A stretch of DNA of 21,790 bases from Parvularcula sp038745625 (GCA_038745625.1 JBCDLG010000053.1:1-21790), one strand, 5' to 3'. Shown: positions 12,938 to 20,714, counted from the first letter of the stretch. Notes: a model not told the origin generated them from the sequence alone. Translations and numbers: made by a program.

Positions 12938-14659
12938 TTAGCCCGTCGAGGCGTGGACAGGCTGGCTCCGCTGGTCGTCGAGAACCGCAGCACGGGCGGT
13001 CCAGTCCGGTCTCAGCTCCGGACGTCCGACATAGAAGCCTTGAAGGTAGTCCACGCCGAGCGCCTTCAGCATCGCCGCGTCACGCTCATTGTCGACCCAT
13101 TCGGCCACTGTCTTCATGCCAAAGTTCCGTGCCAAGTCGATCAATGTGCGCACGAACAGTTGGTTATCACGGCTTTGCGCAAGACCTGTGATGAAGGACC
13201 CATCGATCTTCAGAATATCAATATCCAGGGCTTTGAGATTGCGGAACGACGTGTAGCCCGCACCGAAATCATCAAGCGCGAATTTCGCACCCAGACCTTT
13301 GATCCGCGCGACGAATTCTTCCGATGCTTCAACCGCATCGACGATCCGGGTCTCCGTCAGCTCAACCGTTAGCCGGTCAGCAAGATGGGCGTTGGCACGC
13401 AGATGCCCGACATAGCCGTCCGCCCAAACCGGATCTTTCACCGTCTCCCACGAGACGTTCACGGCGAGCTCAATCTCGGGTTCGCGAGCGAGGGCCAGGG
13501 TCGCCAGCTCCAAAACCCGGCGGTCCAAGAGGTGCACCAGCCCAAGACGCTCCGCCGCGGCAATAAAATTGGGCGCAGAAAAGGGGCCGTCGCTTTCAAG
13601 ATCAATGCGGATCAAGCACTCATATTTTTTGCGAGGTGCATCGACGTCGGTGACGATCGGTTGGAACGCGATCTGCACCCGGCGTTCATTGAGTGCTGTG
13701 AGGATCACATCGCTCATTTCCGCATCGCGGTGCCGTGCCGTGCTCGAATCGGTCAGTGCTGAGAACATGGACCAGCTCGAAGGGCCACTCATCCTGGCTT
13801 GGTCGAGCGCGGCCTCGGCCCTGGCAAAGGCCATATCCGCCGTGGTCACCTCATCCGTCAACGGAACAGCGCCAAGGCAAACCGAAACGGCGATCCCCCC
13901 GCTACGGGTTTCCACGACATCAGCGCGGATGAGGTTCAAAACGTCAATCGCCAGTTTGCGGATCGCTTCGGCACTTCCGACGGGCGCAAGAAGCCCAAAC
14001 TTCGTGCCAGCCACGCGGCCACAGCGGATCTCATCCGCGAGCCCCTCGCGAAAGCGATTCCCCACCGTCCGGATCACCTGATCAGCGGCGTCAAAACCGA
14101 AGCTCAGATTGATCCCACCGATATTGTCGATCGCCACCAAGAAGAAAGCATGGGTCGGCTGGTTCCCCGCCGATACCAAAGCCTCCGCCACAAGCTGCTT
14201 GGTGCGTGTACGGTTGAGCGAGCCTGTCAGCTCATCATGGGCGGCCAGATAGCTTAGTTGCTCTTCACGACTCTTCTGCGCATCGATGCGGCGGATCACC
14301 CCGACCAGGCGCGCATCGTCACCGACCTTCATCCAAACGCCGCGCTCCTCGAACCAACGCAGCTCGCCATTGCCGGTATCGACCCGGTACTCCACGGTAT
14401 AAGAGCGGTCTTCGTCTTTGGCTTGAGCTATCTGTGCGCTGCGCATCATCGCGTCTTCGGGCACGACCTGGTCTGCGAGCGCGTCATAGCTGGTGAGCTG
14501 ATTGTCGTCGGAGAGTCCAAGAACGGCAGACACTTGCGCTGCATCAGCCCAGGCGACACAGCCCCGCTGGGGGTCGAATTCGAACATCGCCTGGCCCGCT
14601 GCCTCGAGGGCAAAGCGTACCGAGTCAGGTCCGACTCTCGAATCGAAGCTCGTCGTCAT
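12938..14659 (-). CDS. PAS-GGDEF-EAL cyclic-di-GMP phosphodiesterase with degenerate GGDEF
   Basis: A 573-residue cytosolic protein. A PAS-like sensor covers about residues 15-128 (YRVDTGNGELRWFEERGVW, typical PAS_3). A GGDEF-fold domain follows (AHDELTGSLNR, 140-150) whose active-site loop is AGTKF (217-221) instead of GGDEF, so it should not make c-di-GMP. The EAL domain (about 315-560) keeps the metal and catalytic residues: Glu347 in ECLIR, Asn401, Glu433, Asp463-Asp464 in DDFGAGY, Lys484, Glu520 and Gln540. It is therefore predicted to hydrolyse c-di-GMP, with the dead GGDEF perhaps acting as a GTP or c-di-GMP sensor as in Caulobacter PdeA. The ribosome site before ATG 14659 is weak. It stands alone, convergent with kdsB. 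Confidence 0.92.
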   Translation of the reverse strand: MTTSFDSRVGPDSVRFALEAAGQAMFEFDPQRGCVAWADAAQVSAVLGLSDDNQLTSYDALADQVVPEDAMMRSAQIAQAKDEDRSYTVEYRVDTGNGELRWFEERGVWMKVGDDARLVGVIRRIDAQKSREEQLSYLAAHDELTGSLNRTRTKQLVAEALVSAGNQPTHAFFLVAIDNIGGINLSFGFDAADQVIRTVGNRFREGLADEIRCGRVAGTKFGLLAPVGSAEAIRKLAIDVLNLIRADVVETRSGGIAVSVCLGAVPLTDEVTTADMAFARAEAALDQARMSGPSSWSMFSALTDSSTARHRDAEMSDVILTALNERRVQIAFQPIVTDVDAPRKKYECLIRIDLESDGPFSAPNFIAAAERLGLVHLLDRRVLELATLALAREPEIELAVNVSWETVKDPVWADGYVGHLRANAHLADRLTVELTETRIVDAVEASEEFVARIKGLGAKFALDDFGAGYTSFRNLKALDIDILKIDGSFITGLAQSRDNQLFVRTLIDLARNFGMKTVAEWVDNERDAAMLKALGVDYLQGFYVGRPELRPDWTARAAVLDDQRSQPVHASTG

Positions 14660-14767
14660 CCAGGTCTGTCCAGCGCCATTGCAAGAATTCGCACAACGCT
14701 GTCGTAAGCAGTCCGGGTGAAGAAACGCTAAAATAGAAGTAAATTGAACGTTTCAGCGGCGTGCCTA

Positions 14768-15163
14768 TCAGCCGACGCCAAAATCTCTCCGTGCTGCCCG
14801 TATCGTGATGATGAAGCCCGCCATAAAATCGAGTGCTGTCATCAACATATAAAGGAAAAATACGGAATTACCGTAAGCAGGAAGCAGCACAAACATGAGC
14901 ATGGCGATGATAAAGACGCCCGCAGAAAGTCCGTGATTCCAAATTGAATCCGATCCAGTTTCTGTCGACCGCAGGATTTCCACGAACAGGAACACCATCG
15001 AGACCATCAGGAAGAGGTCGCCCCAGGTGATGATCCATGGCTTGCCCGAGATCATCTCGATCGGGGGAAGCGCGTTGTCATACCAAGCCCCCTGAAACGG
15101 CAACAACGCAAGCAAGCTGTAGATCATCAAACTGATCGTCAAAAGCGGGAAAATAGTTAGCAT
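14768..15163 (-). CDS. Small four-helix membrane protein, uncharacterised
   Basis: A 131-residue protein that is almost entirely hydrophobic. Predicted helices are at about 2-20 (LTIFPLLTISLMIYSLLAL), 45-65 (ITWGDLFLMVSMVFLFVEIL), 76-95 (GVFIIAMLMFVLLPAY) and 97-117. There is a short basic tail (IRAARRDFG). I do not recognise the family. ATG 15163 is chosen because AAGGGG sits six to seven bases upstream. A GTG at 15250, with a GAGG nearby, would add 29 non-hydrophobic residues and remains possible. It lies downstream of the GT2 glycosyltransferase on the same strand, about 90 bases after its stop, so it may form an operon with it and assist lipid-linked sugar handling. That role is inference from position only. 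Confidence 0.7.
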   Translation of the reverse strand: MLTIFPLLTISLMIYSLLALLPFQGAWYDNALPPIEMISGKPWIITWGDLFLMVSMVFLFVEILRSTETGSDSIWNHGLSAGVFIIAMLMFVLLPAYGNSVFFLYMLMTALDFMAGFIITIRAARRDFGVG

Positions 15164-15255
15164 TGATGACCCCTTAGACCCCTGCGTTTCTACCAGAGCC
15201 CCAGTACCAAGGGCAGCCGCGGTCGCTAATTTCACCTCGCGATTGGCCACTGGTT

Positions 15256-16032
15256 TCAGACCTCCTCGACCACGCTTGGAGATGTCGCACGGTCTCGTAG
15301 CCACAATACGCCGAGAACATCTCGTATGGCTACGGCTGCACGGCCGAGATTGGTGTATTTTGAACGACCTGTGAGGCGTGGCCGGTGCCCAACGGGATGG
15401 GCTTCGACGGCATAACCCTCGCGCCGCATCAACAGCGGCAGGTAGCGATGTTGGTGGTCAAAATAAGGAAGCTGCAAAAAAGCTTCTCTTTTGAATACTT
15501 TAAGGCCGCACCCAGTGTCGTCGAACGGATCGGCCAAAACCCGGCGCCTGACAAAACGAGCGACCGCGGAGCCGATCAGGCGCGATCGGGTGTCCTGGCG
15601 CCCTTGGCGGACCCCGCCAACCATAGCGAGCGCAGTCGGTGCATCATCGCGCAAGAGCTGTGCCCGAAGCGCGAGAATATCGCTTGCCGGATTCTGGCCA
15701 TCACCATCAATCGTTGCGATCACGGCGCCGCGCGCGGCCATCACCCCAGTGCGGATCGCTCGGCTTTGCCCTGCATTTTCAGAATGATGCAGCACGCGCA
15801 AGGGTTCCGCCTCATCCCTCAAGGCACCCAACGCCTCCAACGTCCCGTCCGTCGACCCGTCATCGACGACGATCAGCTCATAAGCCAGCGCCCCTAAGGC
15901 AGCCACGACATCGCGGACGACAAAGCCAGCATTGCCAACCTCGTTGAACATGGGGACCACAACAGAAAGCTGAGGCCTCGCCCATTCCGGCGCGGCCGCA
16001 TGAAACGCATCAAACGACGCGATTTGATTCAT
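15256..16032 (-). CDS. Family 2 glycosyltransferase (polyprenyl-phosphate sugar transferase type)
   Basis: A 258-residue GT-A fold enzyme. LSVVVPMFNE (22-31) opens the nucleotide-binding domain, VVDDGSTDGT (55-64) follows, and DGDGQNP (109-115) contains the metal-binding acidic motif. Basic DTRSRLIGS and GLKVFKREAF blocks resemble dolichol-phosphate mannose synthase and the N-terminal domain of ArnC-like proteins. No C-terminal membrane helices are present, so it is the soluble or peripheral type. It probably moves a sugar from a nucleotide donor to a polyprenyl phosphate on the inner membrane face. ATG 16032 is used; a GTG at 16047 adds five residues and cannot be excluded. A GT39 membrane transferase, the kind of enzyme that consumes such lipid-linked sugars, is encoded divergently 185 bases away. 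Confidence 0.87.
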   Translation of the reverse strand: MNQIASFDAFHAAAPEWARPQLSVVVPMFNEVGNAGFVVRDVVAALGALAYELIVVDDGSTDGTLEALGALRDEAEPLRVLHHSENAGQSRAIRTGVMAARGAVIATIDGDGQNPASDILALRAQLLRDDAPTALAMVGGVRQGRQDTRSRLIGSAVARFVRRRVLADPFDDTGCGLKVFKREAFLQLPYFDHQHRYLPLLMRREGYAVEAHPVGHRPRLTGRSKYTNLGRAAVAIRDVLGVLWLRDRATSPSVVEEV

Positions 16033-16217
16033 GACCCAGTTTCCCACCCAGCCAACACACCTTGGGTCAGCATCGCGGCGCCCTCAACCCTCAATTTTCG
16101 CGTTGCGGCAACAAGTTGAGTGACCTGCCCTGCCCATCAGCGCACGAATATGGCATGCGGGGAGAGGTTCCGGTTCTGCCGCGGCCTGTTTCTAGTCACT
16201 CGCATAGGCCCCTCACC

Positions 16218-17693
16218 ATGATGTCTCGCGCCCGTGCTTTCGTTGCTGACGAACCTGTGCTCACGGCGCTGATCTTCACCCTTGCTGTCACCATTGCGCG
16301 CTTTGGCCACCTGGCGATTATCCAAACCGATCTTGGTGCGGATGAAGCGCAATACTGGTTCTGGTCGCAGGAGCTCGCCTGGGGCTACTATTCCAAGCCG
16401 CCGATGGTCGCCTGGCTGATCGCGGCATCAACATTCGTGTTGGGCGATACGGAGATCGGCGTGCGGGCGCTCTCGCCACTGCTGATCGCTGGCACGGGCC
16501 TTACTCTTTTCGCCGCTGGCCGTGCGCTTTTCGGAGACAAAGCGGGCCTCACGACGCTTTTGTTCTGGCATCTGATGCCAGCGGTTATTTTGGGCGGCAC
16601 ACTGATGTCCACCGATATCCCGCTCCTGTTCTTTTGGTCGGTGAGCCTTTGGGCCTTGATCCAGCTGATCGAAGCACGCGGCGGCGACAAGATGATGTGG
16701 GGCCTTGTCCTCGGGCTTAGCCTCGGCGCAGCGTGCTTGTCGAAATACGCAGCGATCTACTTTCTGATCGGCCTCGGGCTAGCGGCGTTGACGTCTTCCT
16801 ATGTCAGACGTGGACTGACAATCAAAGTACTGGCGCTGGCGCTCGTGCCCTTCACGGCCCTTGTCGCACCGCATATGGGATGGAACGCCGCCAACGGGTT
16901 CCAAACCGTCAAGCACACCGCAGAGAATGCGAGCTGGTCGGGCTGGTCCTTGCATCTGGACGAACTCGGGGATTTCCTGGTCTCGCAGCTTGCTGTGCTT
17001 GGTCCCATTTTGTTTGCTGTACTGATTATTGGAGCCGCCCGCTACCGATTTCGCGCAGACCCCAAAGAAGCGATGCTGTTGAGCTTTGTGCTCCCGCCAC
17101 TGCTGATCATCTGCGGCCAAGCGTTGCTTTCGCGCGCCCATGCCAATTGGGCGATGGCCGCGTACCCCGCAGCGCTCGTGCTTCTGCCGCTTTGGCTCCT
17201 AAGGTTGAAAGCGGCGCGCTGGGCTTTGCCTGCGACCATCATCCTTCACGGTGCCGCGTGGATTGCTTTTATCAGCCTCACGACGGACTTTCGCCGCGCT
17301 GACGCGCTGGGGCTCTCATCGGCTGTTCACCGCGAGCGGGCCTGGGGGGAGACGGCGGATCTCATTCGCCCCTACCTTGCAGGCAAGGACGGCCTGATCC
17401 TGGACGACAGGGAAATTGCCGCGCATCTCATTTGGGAGCTGCGTAAAGACAATCTTGACATCGAGTTCTACGACAACAACGGTCGGCCGCAGCACACGTT
17501 TGAGATCGCCCTGCCCTTCGCGCCGCAAGAGGGCCGATCACGCCTCTTGGTCACCAAGATCAGAGGCGATGCGATCGACACCTACACCAGCATGCAGCCG
17601 CGGGAGCCACTTGGCTCGATCTATATCGATCTTGGCACAGAGAAACACGGACTCCCTGTGCGCACGCTTGATCTTTATGCAGTGGAGCGCTGA
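16218..17693 (+). CDS. GT39/ArnT-type membrane glycosyltransferase
   Basis: A 491-residue polytopic membrane protein with about ten to twelve hydrophobic segments in its first 390 residues and a soluble C-terminal tail. The first external loop carries the family signature: ADEAQYWFW (41-49), whose Asp42-Glu43 are the predicted catalytic/metal residues, then GYYSKPPM (56-63). This fits the dolichyl-phosphate-mannose mannosyltransferase/ArnT group, which transfers a sugar from a polyprenyl phosphate to lipid A, another glycan or a protein on the periplasmic face. The acceptor cannot be told. ATG 16218 begins just before the first helix; in-frame ATG 16155 would add 21 polar residues without a ribosome site. 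It is divergent from the GT2 gene that may supply its donor, and ends 2 bases from the convergent efp stop. Confidence 0.88.
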   Translation: MMSRARAFVADEPVLTALIFTLAVTIARFGHLAIIQTDLGADEAQYWFWSQELAWGYYSKPPMVAWLIAASTFVLGDTEIGVRALSPLLIAGTGLTLFAAGRALFGDKAGLTTLLFWHLMPAVILGGTLMSTDIPLLFFWSVSLWALIQLIEARGGDKMMWGLVLGLSLGAACLSKYAAIYFLIGLGLAALTSSYVRRGLTIKVLALALVPFTALVAPHMGWNAANGFQTVKHTAENASWSGWSLHLDELGDFLVSQLAVLGPILFAVLIIGAARYRFRADPKEAMLLSFVLPPLLIICGQALLSRAHANWAMAAYPAALVLLPLWLLRLKAARWALPATIILHGAAWIAFISLTTDFRRADALGLSSAVHRERAWGETADLIRPYLAGKDGLILDDREIAAHLIWELRKDNLDIEFYDNNGRPQHTFEIALPFAPQEGRSRLLVTKIRGDAIDTYTSMQPREPLGSIYIDLGTEKHGLPVRTLDLYAVER

Positions 17694-17695
17694 GC

Positions 17696-18259
17696 CTATT
17701 CAGCGCGCTTGACGTACTCGATCGTCTCGGTGTTGACGATGATCGCGGTGTCCGTGGTGATATGCGGCGGCACCATGACCCGCAGGCCGTTCTCAAGCGT
17801 CGCTGGCTTATAGGACGAACTCGCCGTCTGACCTTTCACCGTGGGCTCGGTTTCGGTGATCATCAGGGTCACCTGTTCAGGCAGCGCGACGCCGATCGGC
17901 CGGCCCTCATGCATCTCAACCTCGACCTGCATACCGTCCTGCAGGAAAGCGACCTGATCGCCGATAAAGTCCTCGGCGATCTGGATCTGCTCATAGCTTT
18001 CAGCGTCCATGAAAGTCAGCATGTCGCCCTCGGCATAGAGGAAAGTGTGCTCTTTCTGCTCCAGCCGCACCTTCTCCACCGTTTCCGATGCGCGGAAGCG
18101 CTCGTTCAGCTTGCGGCCGTCGAGCAGGTTTTTGAGCTCGACCTGCGCATAGGCTGGCCCTTTGCCTGGCTTCACGGCCTCGACTTTCACCGCACGCCAC
18201 AGGGTCTCCTGGTGCATGATCGTGTTACCAGGACGGATTTCGTTGCCGTTGATCTTCAT
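17696..18259 (-). CDS. efp: Elongation factor P
   Basis: A 187-residue protein of standard EF-P length with the three beta-barrel domains: KOW-like N-domain (1-65), OB domain (about 67-128) and C-terminal OB domain ending ETIEYVKR. The conserved loop KPGKGPAY (30-37) presents Lys33, equivalent to the lysine modified by EpmA/EpmB in enterics; no epmA or epmB is in this window. EF-P enters the ribosomal E site and relieves stalling at consecutive prolines. AAGG sits seven bases before ATG 18259. It lies downstream of the GIN-protein gene, from which it is separated by about 100 bases containing an inverted repeat, so co-transcription is possible but not required. Confidence 0.96.
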   Translation of the reverse strand: MKINGNEIRPGNTIMHQETLWRAVKVEAVKPGKGPAYAQVELKNLLDGRKLNERFRASETVEKVRLEQKEHTFLYAEGDMLTFMDAESYEQIQIAEDFIGDQVAFLQDGMQVEVEMHEGRPIGVALPEQVTLMITETEPTVKGQTASSSYKPATLENGLRVMVPPHITTDTAIIVNTETIEYVKRAE

Positions 18260-18283
18260 CAGCTGCCTTCAATCAAAATGAGT

Positions 18284-18319
18284 CGCGCCAGCGACCCGAA
18301 ACCTCAGATTGCTGGCGCG
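18284..18319 (-). promoter_or_regulatory. Inverted repeat between the GIN-protein gene and efp
   Basis: CGCGCCAGC (18284-18292) and GCTGGCGCG (18311-18319) form a perfect 9-bp stem with an 18-base loop. On the minus strand a TTTT run follows only 5 bases after the stem, so this is at best a weak terminator for the upstream gene. It could equally be a leader hairpin 24 bases before the efp start codon. Confidence 0.4.
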
Positions 18320-18356
18320 TCTGGCATTTTGTGCTCTTGGCATCAAGCGGCGGCGA

Positions 18357-19400
18357 TCAGTCGTCCTCGCGGGCCATGCGTTTCCCATCGACACTGATGT
18401 TCTTGCCATTGGTCGTCAGGCTACCGCTCACCGGCCCCACATCGATCGAGCCTGCGCCGCTGCTGGCGAGATTGGCGTTCACCGCGCTGCCGCGATAGTC
18501 GAGCTCACCGGACCCTGAGACGCGGGCGTACAGCGACTGGACCGAACCGCCGTCGACGCTGACGTCACCGGAGCCATGCACGGTCGCTTTCAGCTCACGC
18601 GACACCATGTCCGCCGCGAGGTCGCCCGAGCCATGCACCTCGACATCAAGCGCACCGCCAACACGGCCAAGGTCAAGATCGCCCGATCCGTGCACCGAAG
18701 CCTGCGCATCGCCATCAACCCGCACAAGCTCAAGATCACCGGAGCCATGGACCGACGCGACGAGATCACCGCGGACGGTTTGGCCCTCAAGGTCACCAGA
18801 TCCGTGTACGGAGAGCTGCGCCGTGCCTGCATCTTCGAAAATCAGGTCGCCAGAGCCATGCACCTTGCCCGCAAACGCCTGGCGGATGGTCCCGACACGG
18901 ACATCGCCCGCACCATTGACCTCAATCGTGCCGGTTTCAAAGTCGTCCATCTCGACAAAGAGCATCGCGTTGTCTTCGATCTCAACAGCGCCGGCGTCAC
19001 CCTCGACCGTCAGCTTCACAGCACCATCGACAATCCGGATCGCGGTTCCCTGTGCCGCGACAACCGTCAGTGTAGGCTGGTCGTCGAGCATCTTTTGAAA
19101 AGCGCGCTCGGTCCGCCCCGGCCCCTTCGGCGTGCCGCGGATCGCGGCGCGAAGCTCGTTTTGAAACGTCCTGGGCTCGAACGCGCCCAGAATGCTCACC
19201 GCCTGGCCTTCGCGGATGCGGAGCTCATCAGCGCTGGGGCCGGATCGAGCGAGCGTCAGGGGGCCTTCGCCCTCAAGCTTGATGATGACGGTGGCAAAGA
19301 CTTCGCGGAGCTCGATGCCGTCCGAGCCCTCGAAGGTCTGCGCCGATGCCGCTGGGGCCGCAAGCGCCAGGGCCACTAGACCGATGATCTTCGAACGCAT
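18357..19400 (-). CDS. Secreted GIN/DUF2807-like repeat protein (putative auto-transporter-adhesin head domain)
   Basis: A 347-residue protein with a clear Sec signal peptide (MRSKIIGLVALALAAPAASA, cut before QTFEG). After about 140 residues of mixed beta structure, the C-terminal half is a run of 19-residue units beginning VHGSGDL. Six have exact VHGSGD, preceded by VNGAGD and followed by VSGSGE and a looser SGAGS. Alternating Gly/Ser turns and hydrophobic strands suggest a right-handed beta-solenoid, as in the GIN (DUF2807) domain found in putative surface adhesins. No lipobox or membrane anchor is seen, so it is periplasmic or released. A good GGAGGA site lies 7 bases before ATG 19400, embedded in a hairpin-forming leader. 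Its partner is unknown. Confidence 0.83.
   Translation of the reverse strand: MRSKIIGLVALALAAPAASAQTFEGSDGIELREVFATVIIKLEGEGPLTLARSGPSADELRIREGQAVSILGAFEPRTFQNELRAAIRGTPKGPGRTERAFQKMLDDQPTLTVVAAQGTAIRIVDGAVKLTVEGDAGAVEIEDNAMLFVEMDDFETGTIEVNGAGDVRVGTIRQAFAGKVHGSGDLIFEDAGTAQLSVHGSGDLEGQTVRGDLVASVHGSGDLELVRVDGDAQASVHGSGDLDLGRVGGALDVEVHGSGDLAADMVSRELKATVHGSGDVSVDGGSVQSLYARVSGSGELDYRGSAVNANLASSGAGSIDVGPVSGSLTTNGKNISVDGKRMAREDD
18441..18920 (-). repeat. Tandem 57-bp (19-residue) coding repeats, about nine units
   Basis: Within the GIN-like gene, units begin VNGAGD, six times VHGSGD, VSGSGE and SGAGS, with a spacing of 18-20 residues. The protein motif is constant but its codons are not: Gly, Ser and Asp positions use different synonymous codons in different copies. 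The array is therefore old and maintained by selection on the protein, not a recent DNA-level expansion. Confidence 0.85.
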
Positions 19401-19434
19401 GGATCCGTCCTCCCTTATCGAGGAAAAGATAAGG
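19401..19434 (-). promoter_or_regulatory. Bistable leader hairpin at the ribosome site of the GIN-protein gene
   Basis: In the minus-strand mRNA, CCTTATC (19434-19428) pairs with GATAAGG (19419-19413) around the 8-base loop TTTTCCTC, a perfect 7-bp stem ending beside the Shine-Dalgarno GGAGGA (19413-19408). The loop contains TCCTC (19424-19420), exactly complementary to GAGGA (19412-19408) of the ribosome site. The two pairings exclude each other: the first largely frees the ribosome site, the second hides it. A regulatory role is inference. Confidence 0.45.
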
Positions 19435-19484
19435 CATCCAATGATCGATTACAAGTGTGGTCAAAGAAAAAGGTGGGCGTCCGC

Positions 19485-20231
19485 CTACCCCGCCAACTTC
19501 TCCATATCGGCTTCGGACAGCTCGAAATTGGCATAGACCTGTTGGACGTCGTCGAGATCGTCGAGGCTATCGAAGAGTTTCATCATCGTCTCGGCCTTGG
19601 CGGAGCTGATCTCGATCATGTTCTGCGGGCGCCAGGCGAGCTTGGCGGTCGCCGCCTCACCATATTTCTCTTCCAAGGCGGTGGAGACCTCGGCGAAATC
19701 ATCAGCAGCCGTATAGATCGTGTGGATCTCTTCACCAGACTCGACATCCTCCGCACCCGCCTCGATCGCGGCTTCAAGGACCTCATCTTCGGTGCCCACC
19801 TCGGCTTTATATTCGATCTGACCCACCCGGTCGAAACCGAAGCTGACAGAGCCCGTCTCGCCAAGATTGCCGCCATTTTTGGAGAAGGTGCTGCGCACCT
19901 CTGAGGCCGTGCGGTTGCGGTTATCCGTCAGCGCCTCGACGATCAAGCCGACGCCTTCGGGGCCAAAGCCCTCATAGCGGATCTCTTCATAGTCATCGCC
20001 TTCGCCAGCCGAGCCTTTTTTGATGGCCCGGTCGATGTTGTCCTTGGGCATGGACTGGCCCTTGGCGTTGGCGATGGCGAGGCGCAGGCGCGGGTTAAAG
20101 GCGGGGTCGGGCGCGCCCATTTTGGCGGCGACGGTGATCTCTTTGGAGAGCTTGGAGAACATCTTGGACCGCTTGGCGTCCTGGCGCCCTTTGCGGTGTT
20201 GAATGTTGGCCCATTTGGAGTGGCCGGCCAT
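19485..20231 (-). CDS. yebC: YebC/PmpR/TACO1-family protein
   Basis: A 248-residue protein, usual length for the family. It starts MAGHSKWANIQHRKGRQDAK, the family hallmark, then FSKLSKEI, NPRLRLAIANAKGQSMPKDNIDRAI, YEGFGPEGVGLIVEALTDNRNRT and FSKNGGNLGETGSVSF. It is a three-domain cytosolic protein with an acidic C-terminal half. It was long annotated as a transcription regulator (PmpR), while mitochondrial TACO1 and recent bacterial work point to a role in translating proline-rich stretches. GGAGG precedes ATG 20231. It lies two genes upstream of efp on the same strand, with the GIN-protein gene between. Confidence 0.96.
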   Translation of the reverse strand: MAGHSKWANIQHRKGRQDAKRSKMFSKLSKEITVAAKMGAPDPAFNPRLRLAIANAKGQSMPKDNIDRAIKKGSAGEGDDYEEIRYEGFGPEGVGLIVEALTDNRNRTASEVRSTFSKNGGNLGETGSVSFGFDRVGQIEYKAEVGTEDEVLEAAIEAGAEDVESGEEIHTIYTAADDFAEVSTALEEKYGEAATAKLAWRPQNMIEISSAKAETMMKLFDSLDDLDDVQQVYANFELSEADMEKLAG

Positions 20232-20243
20232 GGTGCCTCCTAC

Positions 20244-20284
20244 AAAAACGACATGAGCCCGAGCGTCTAAGACGCGCCGGGCTC
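20244..20284 (-). terminator. Probable terminator of the small membrane-protein gene
   Basis: On the minus strand GAGCCCG (20284-20278) pairs with CGGGCTC (20261-20255), and inside it GCGTC (20275-20271) pairs with GACGC (20267-20263) around a TAA-complement loop, with a small internal bulge. Five T residues (20248-20244) follow six bases later. It begins 29 bases past the stop codon at 20313 and separates that gene from yebC. The gap before the T run makes it less than perfect. Confidence 0.65.
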
Positions 20285-20312
20285 TATGTTAAGTCCTCGA
20301 AGAGGCAAGGCG

Positions 20313-20672
20313 TTAGCGCCTGGCAAACCCGCGGACCAAGACCACGACCAAGATCCCTACTGCGAGGAGAACCCAAAAGCCTGCCATCTCTTGGATCGAG
20401 AGGCCCATCAACTGGTTCCAGTTCTTCTCCATATAGCCGCCCGCCGAGAACGTGCCTTGGAGCACCCCCAGAATGCCGTTCCAGACAAACATCACCCCGC
20501 CAAGAAGCGCCATTCCGCTGGTCGCAGCGCCGGGAACCTTGGTGACGCCGCTGGCTGAGAGACCTTGGCGCAACGCCACAACCACAAGCGGCAACAGCAC
20601 CATCAACGGATCCGAGGTCGCCGCCGACTGCAGCGCTGCGAGCAGATCGGCAATCATTTTGTCAAATATCAT
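20313..20672 (-). CDS. Small three-helix membrane protein, uncharacterised
   Basis: A 119-residue hydrophobic protein. Predicted helices are at about 27-45 (PLMVLLPLVVVALRQGL), 57-78 (SGMALLGGVMFVWNGILGVL) and 99-117 (MAGFWVLLAVGILVVVLVRGF), followed by a basic end ARR. There is no cleavable signal and no recognised family. ATG 20672 is preferred because GAGGGAG lies six to seven bases upstream; the in-frame GTG at 20687 overlaps that ribosome site. It lies 42 bases downstream of the LysR gene on the same strand, so it may belong to that transcript, and a hairpin terminator follows. Function unknown. Confidence 0.72.
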   Translation of the reverse strand: MIFDKMIADLLAALQSAATSDPLMVLLPLVVVALRQGLSASGVTKVPGAATSGMALLGGVMFVWNGILGVLQGTFSAGGYMEKNWNQLMGLSIQEMAGFWVLLAVGILVVVLVRGFARR

Positions 20673-20714
20673 AGATGTCTCCCTCACCAGTCCCAGCAGA
20701 GACGTTAACCGATC

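Noticed and set aside
14715..14757. Inverted GAAACG...CGTTTC upstream of the EAL gene
   Set aside because: The arms are only 6 bp with a long AT-rich spacer and no second element, so I cannot support an operator.
18441..18920. CRISPR-like periodic repeats
   Set aside because: The 57-base periodicity is in frame, codons vary between copies and the region codes for a solenoid protein. There are no identical direct repeats with unique spacers.
18576..19379. 267-residue open frame antisense to the GIN-like gene
   Set aside because: It merely reflects the repeat structure of the real gene, which has a signal peptide and a good ribosome site.
19455..19484. Possible terminator after yebC (GGCGGACGCC then TTTTT)
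   Set aside because: The stem is at most 4 bp with a 2-base loop, and the T run is separated from it. Not convincing.
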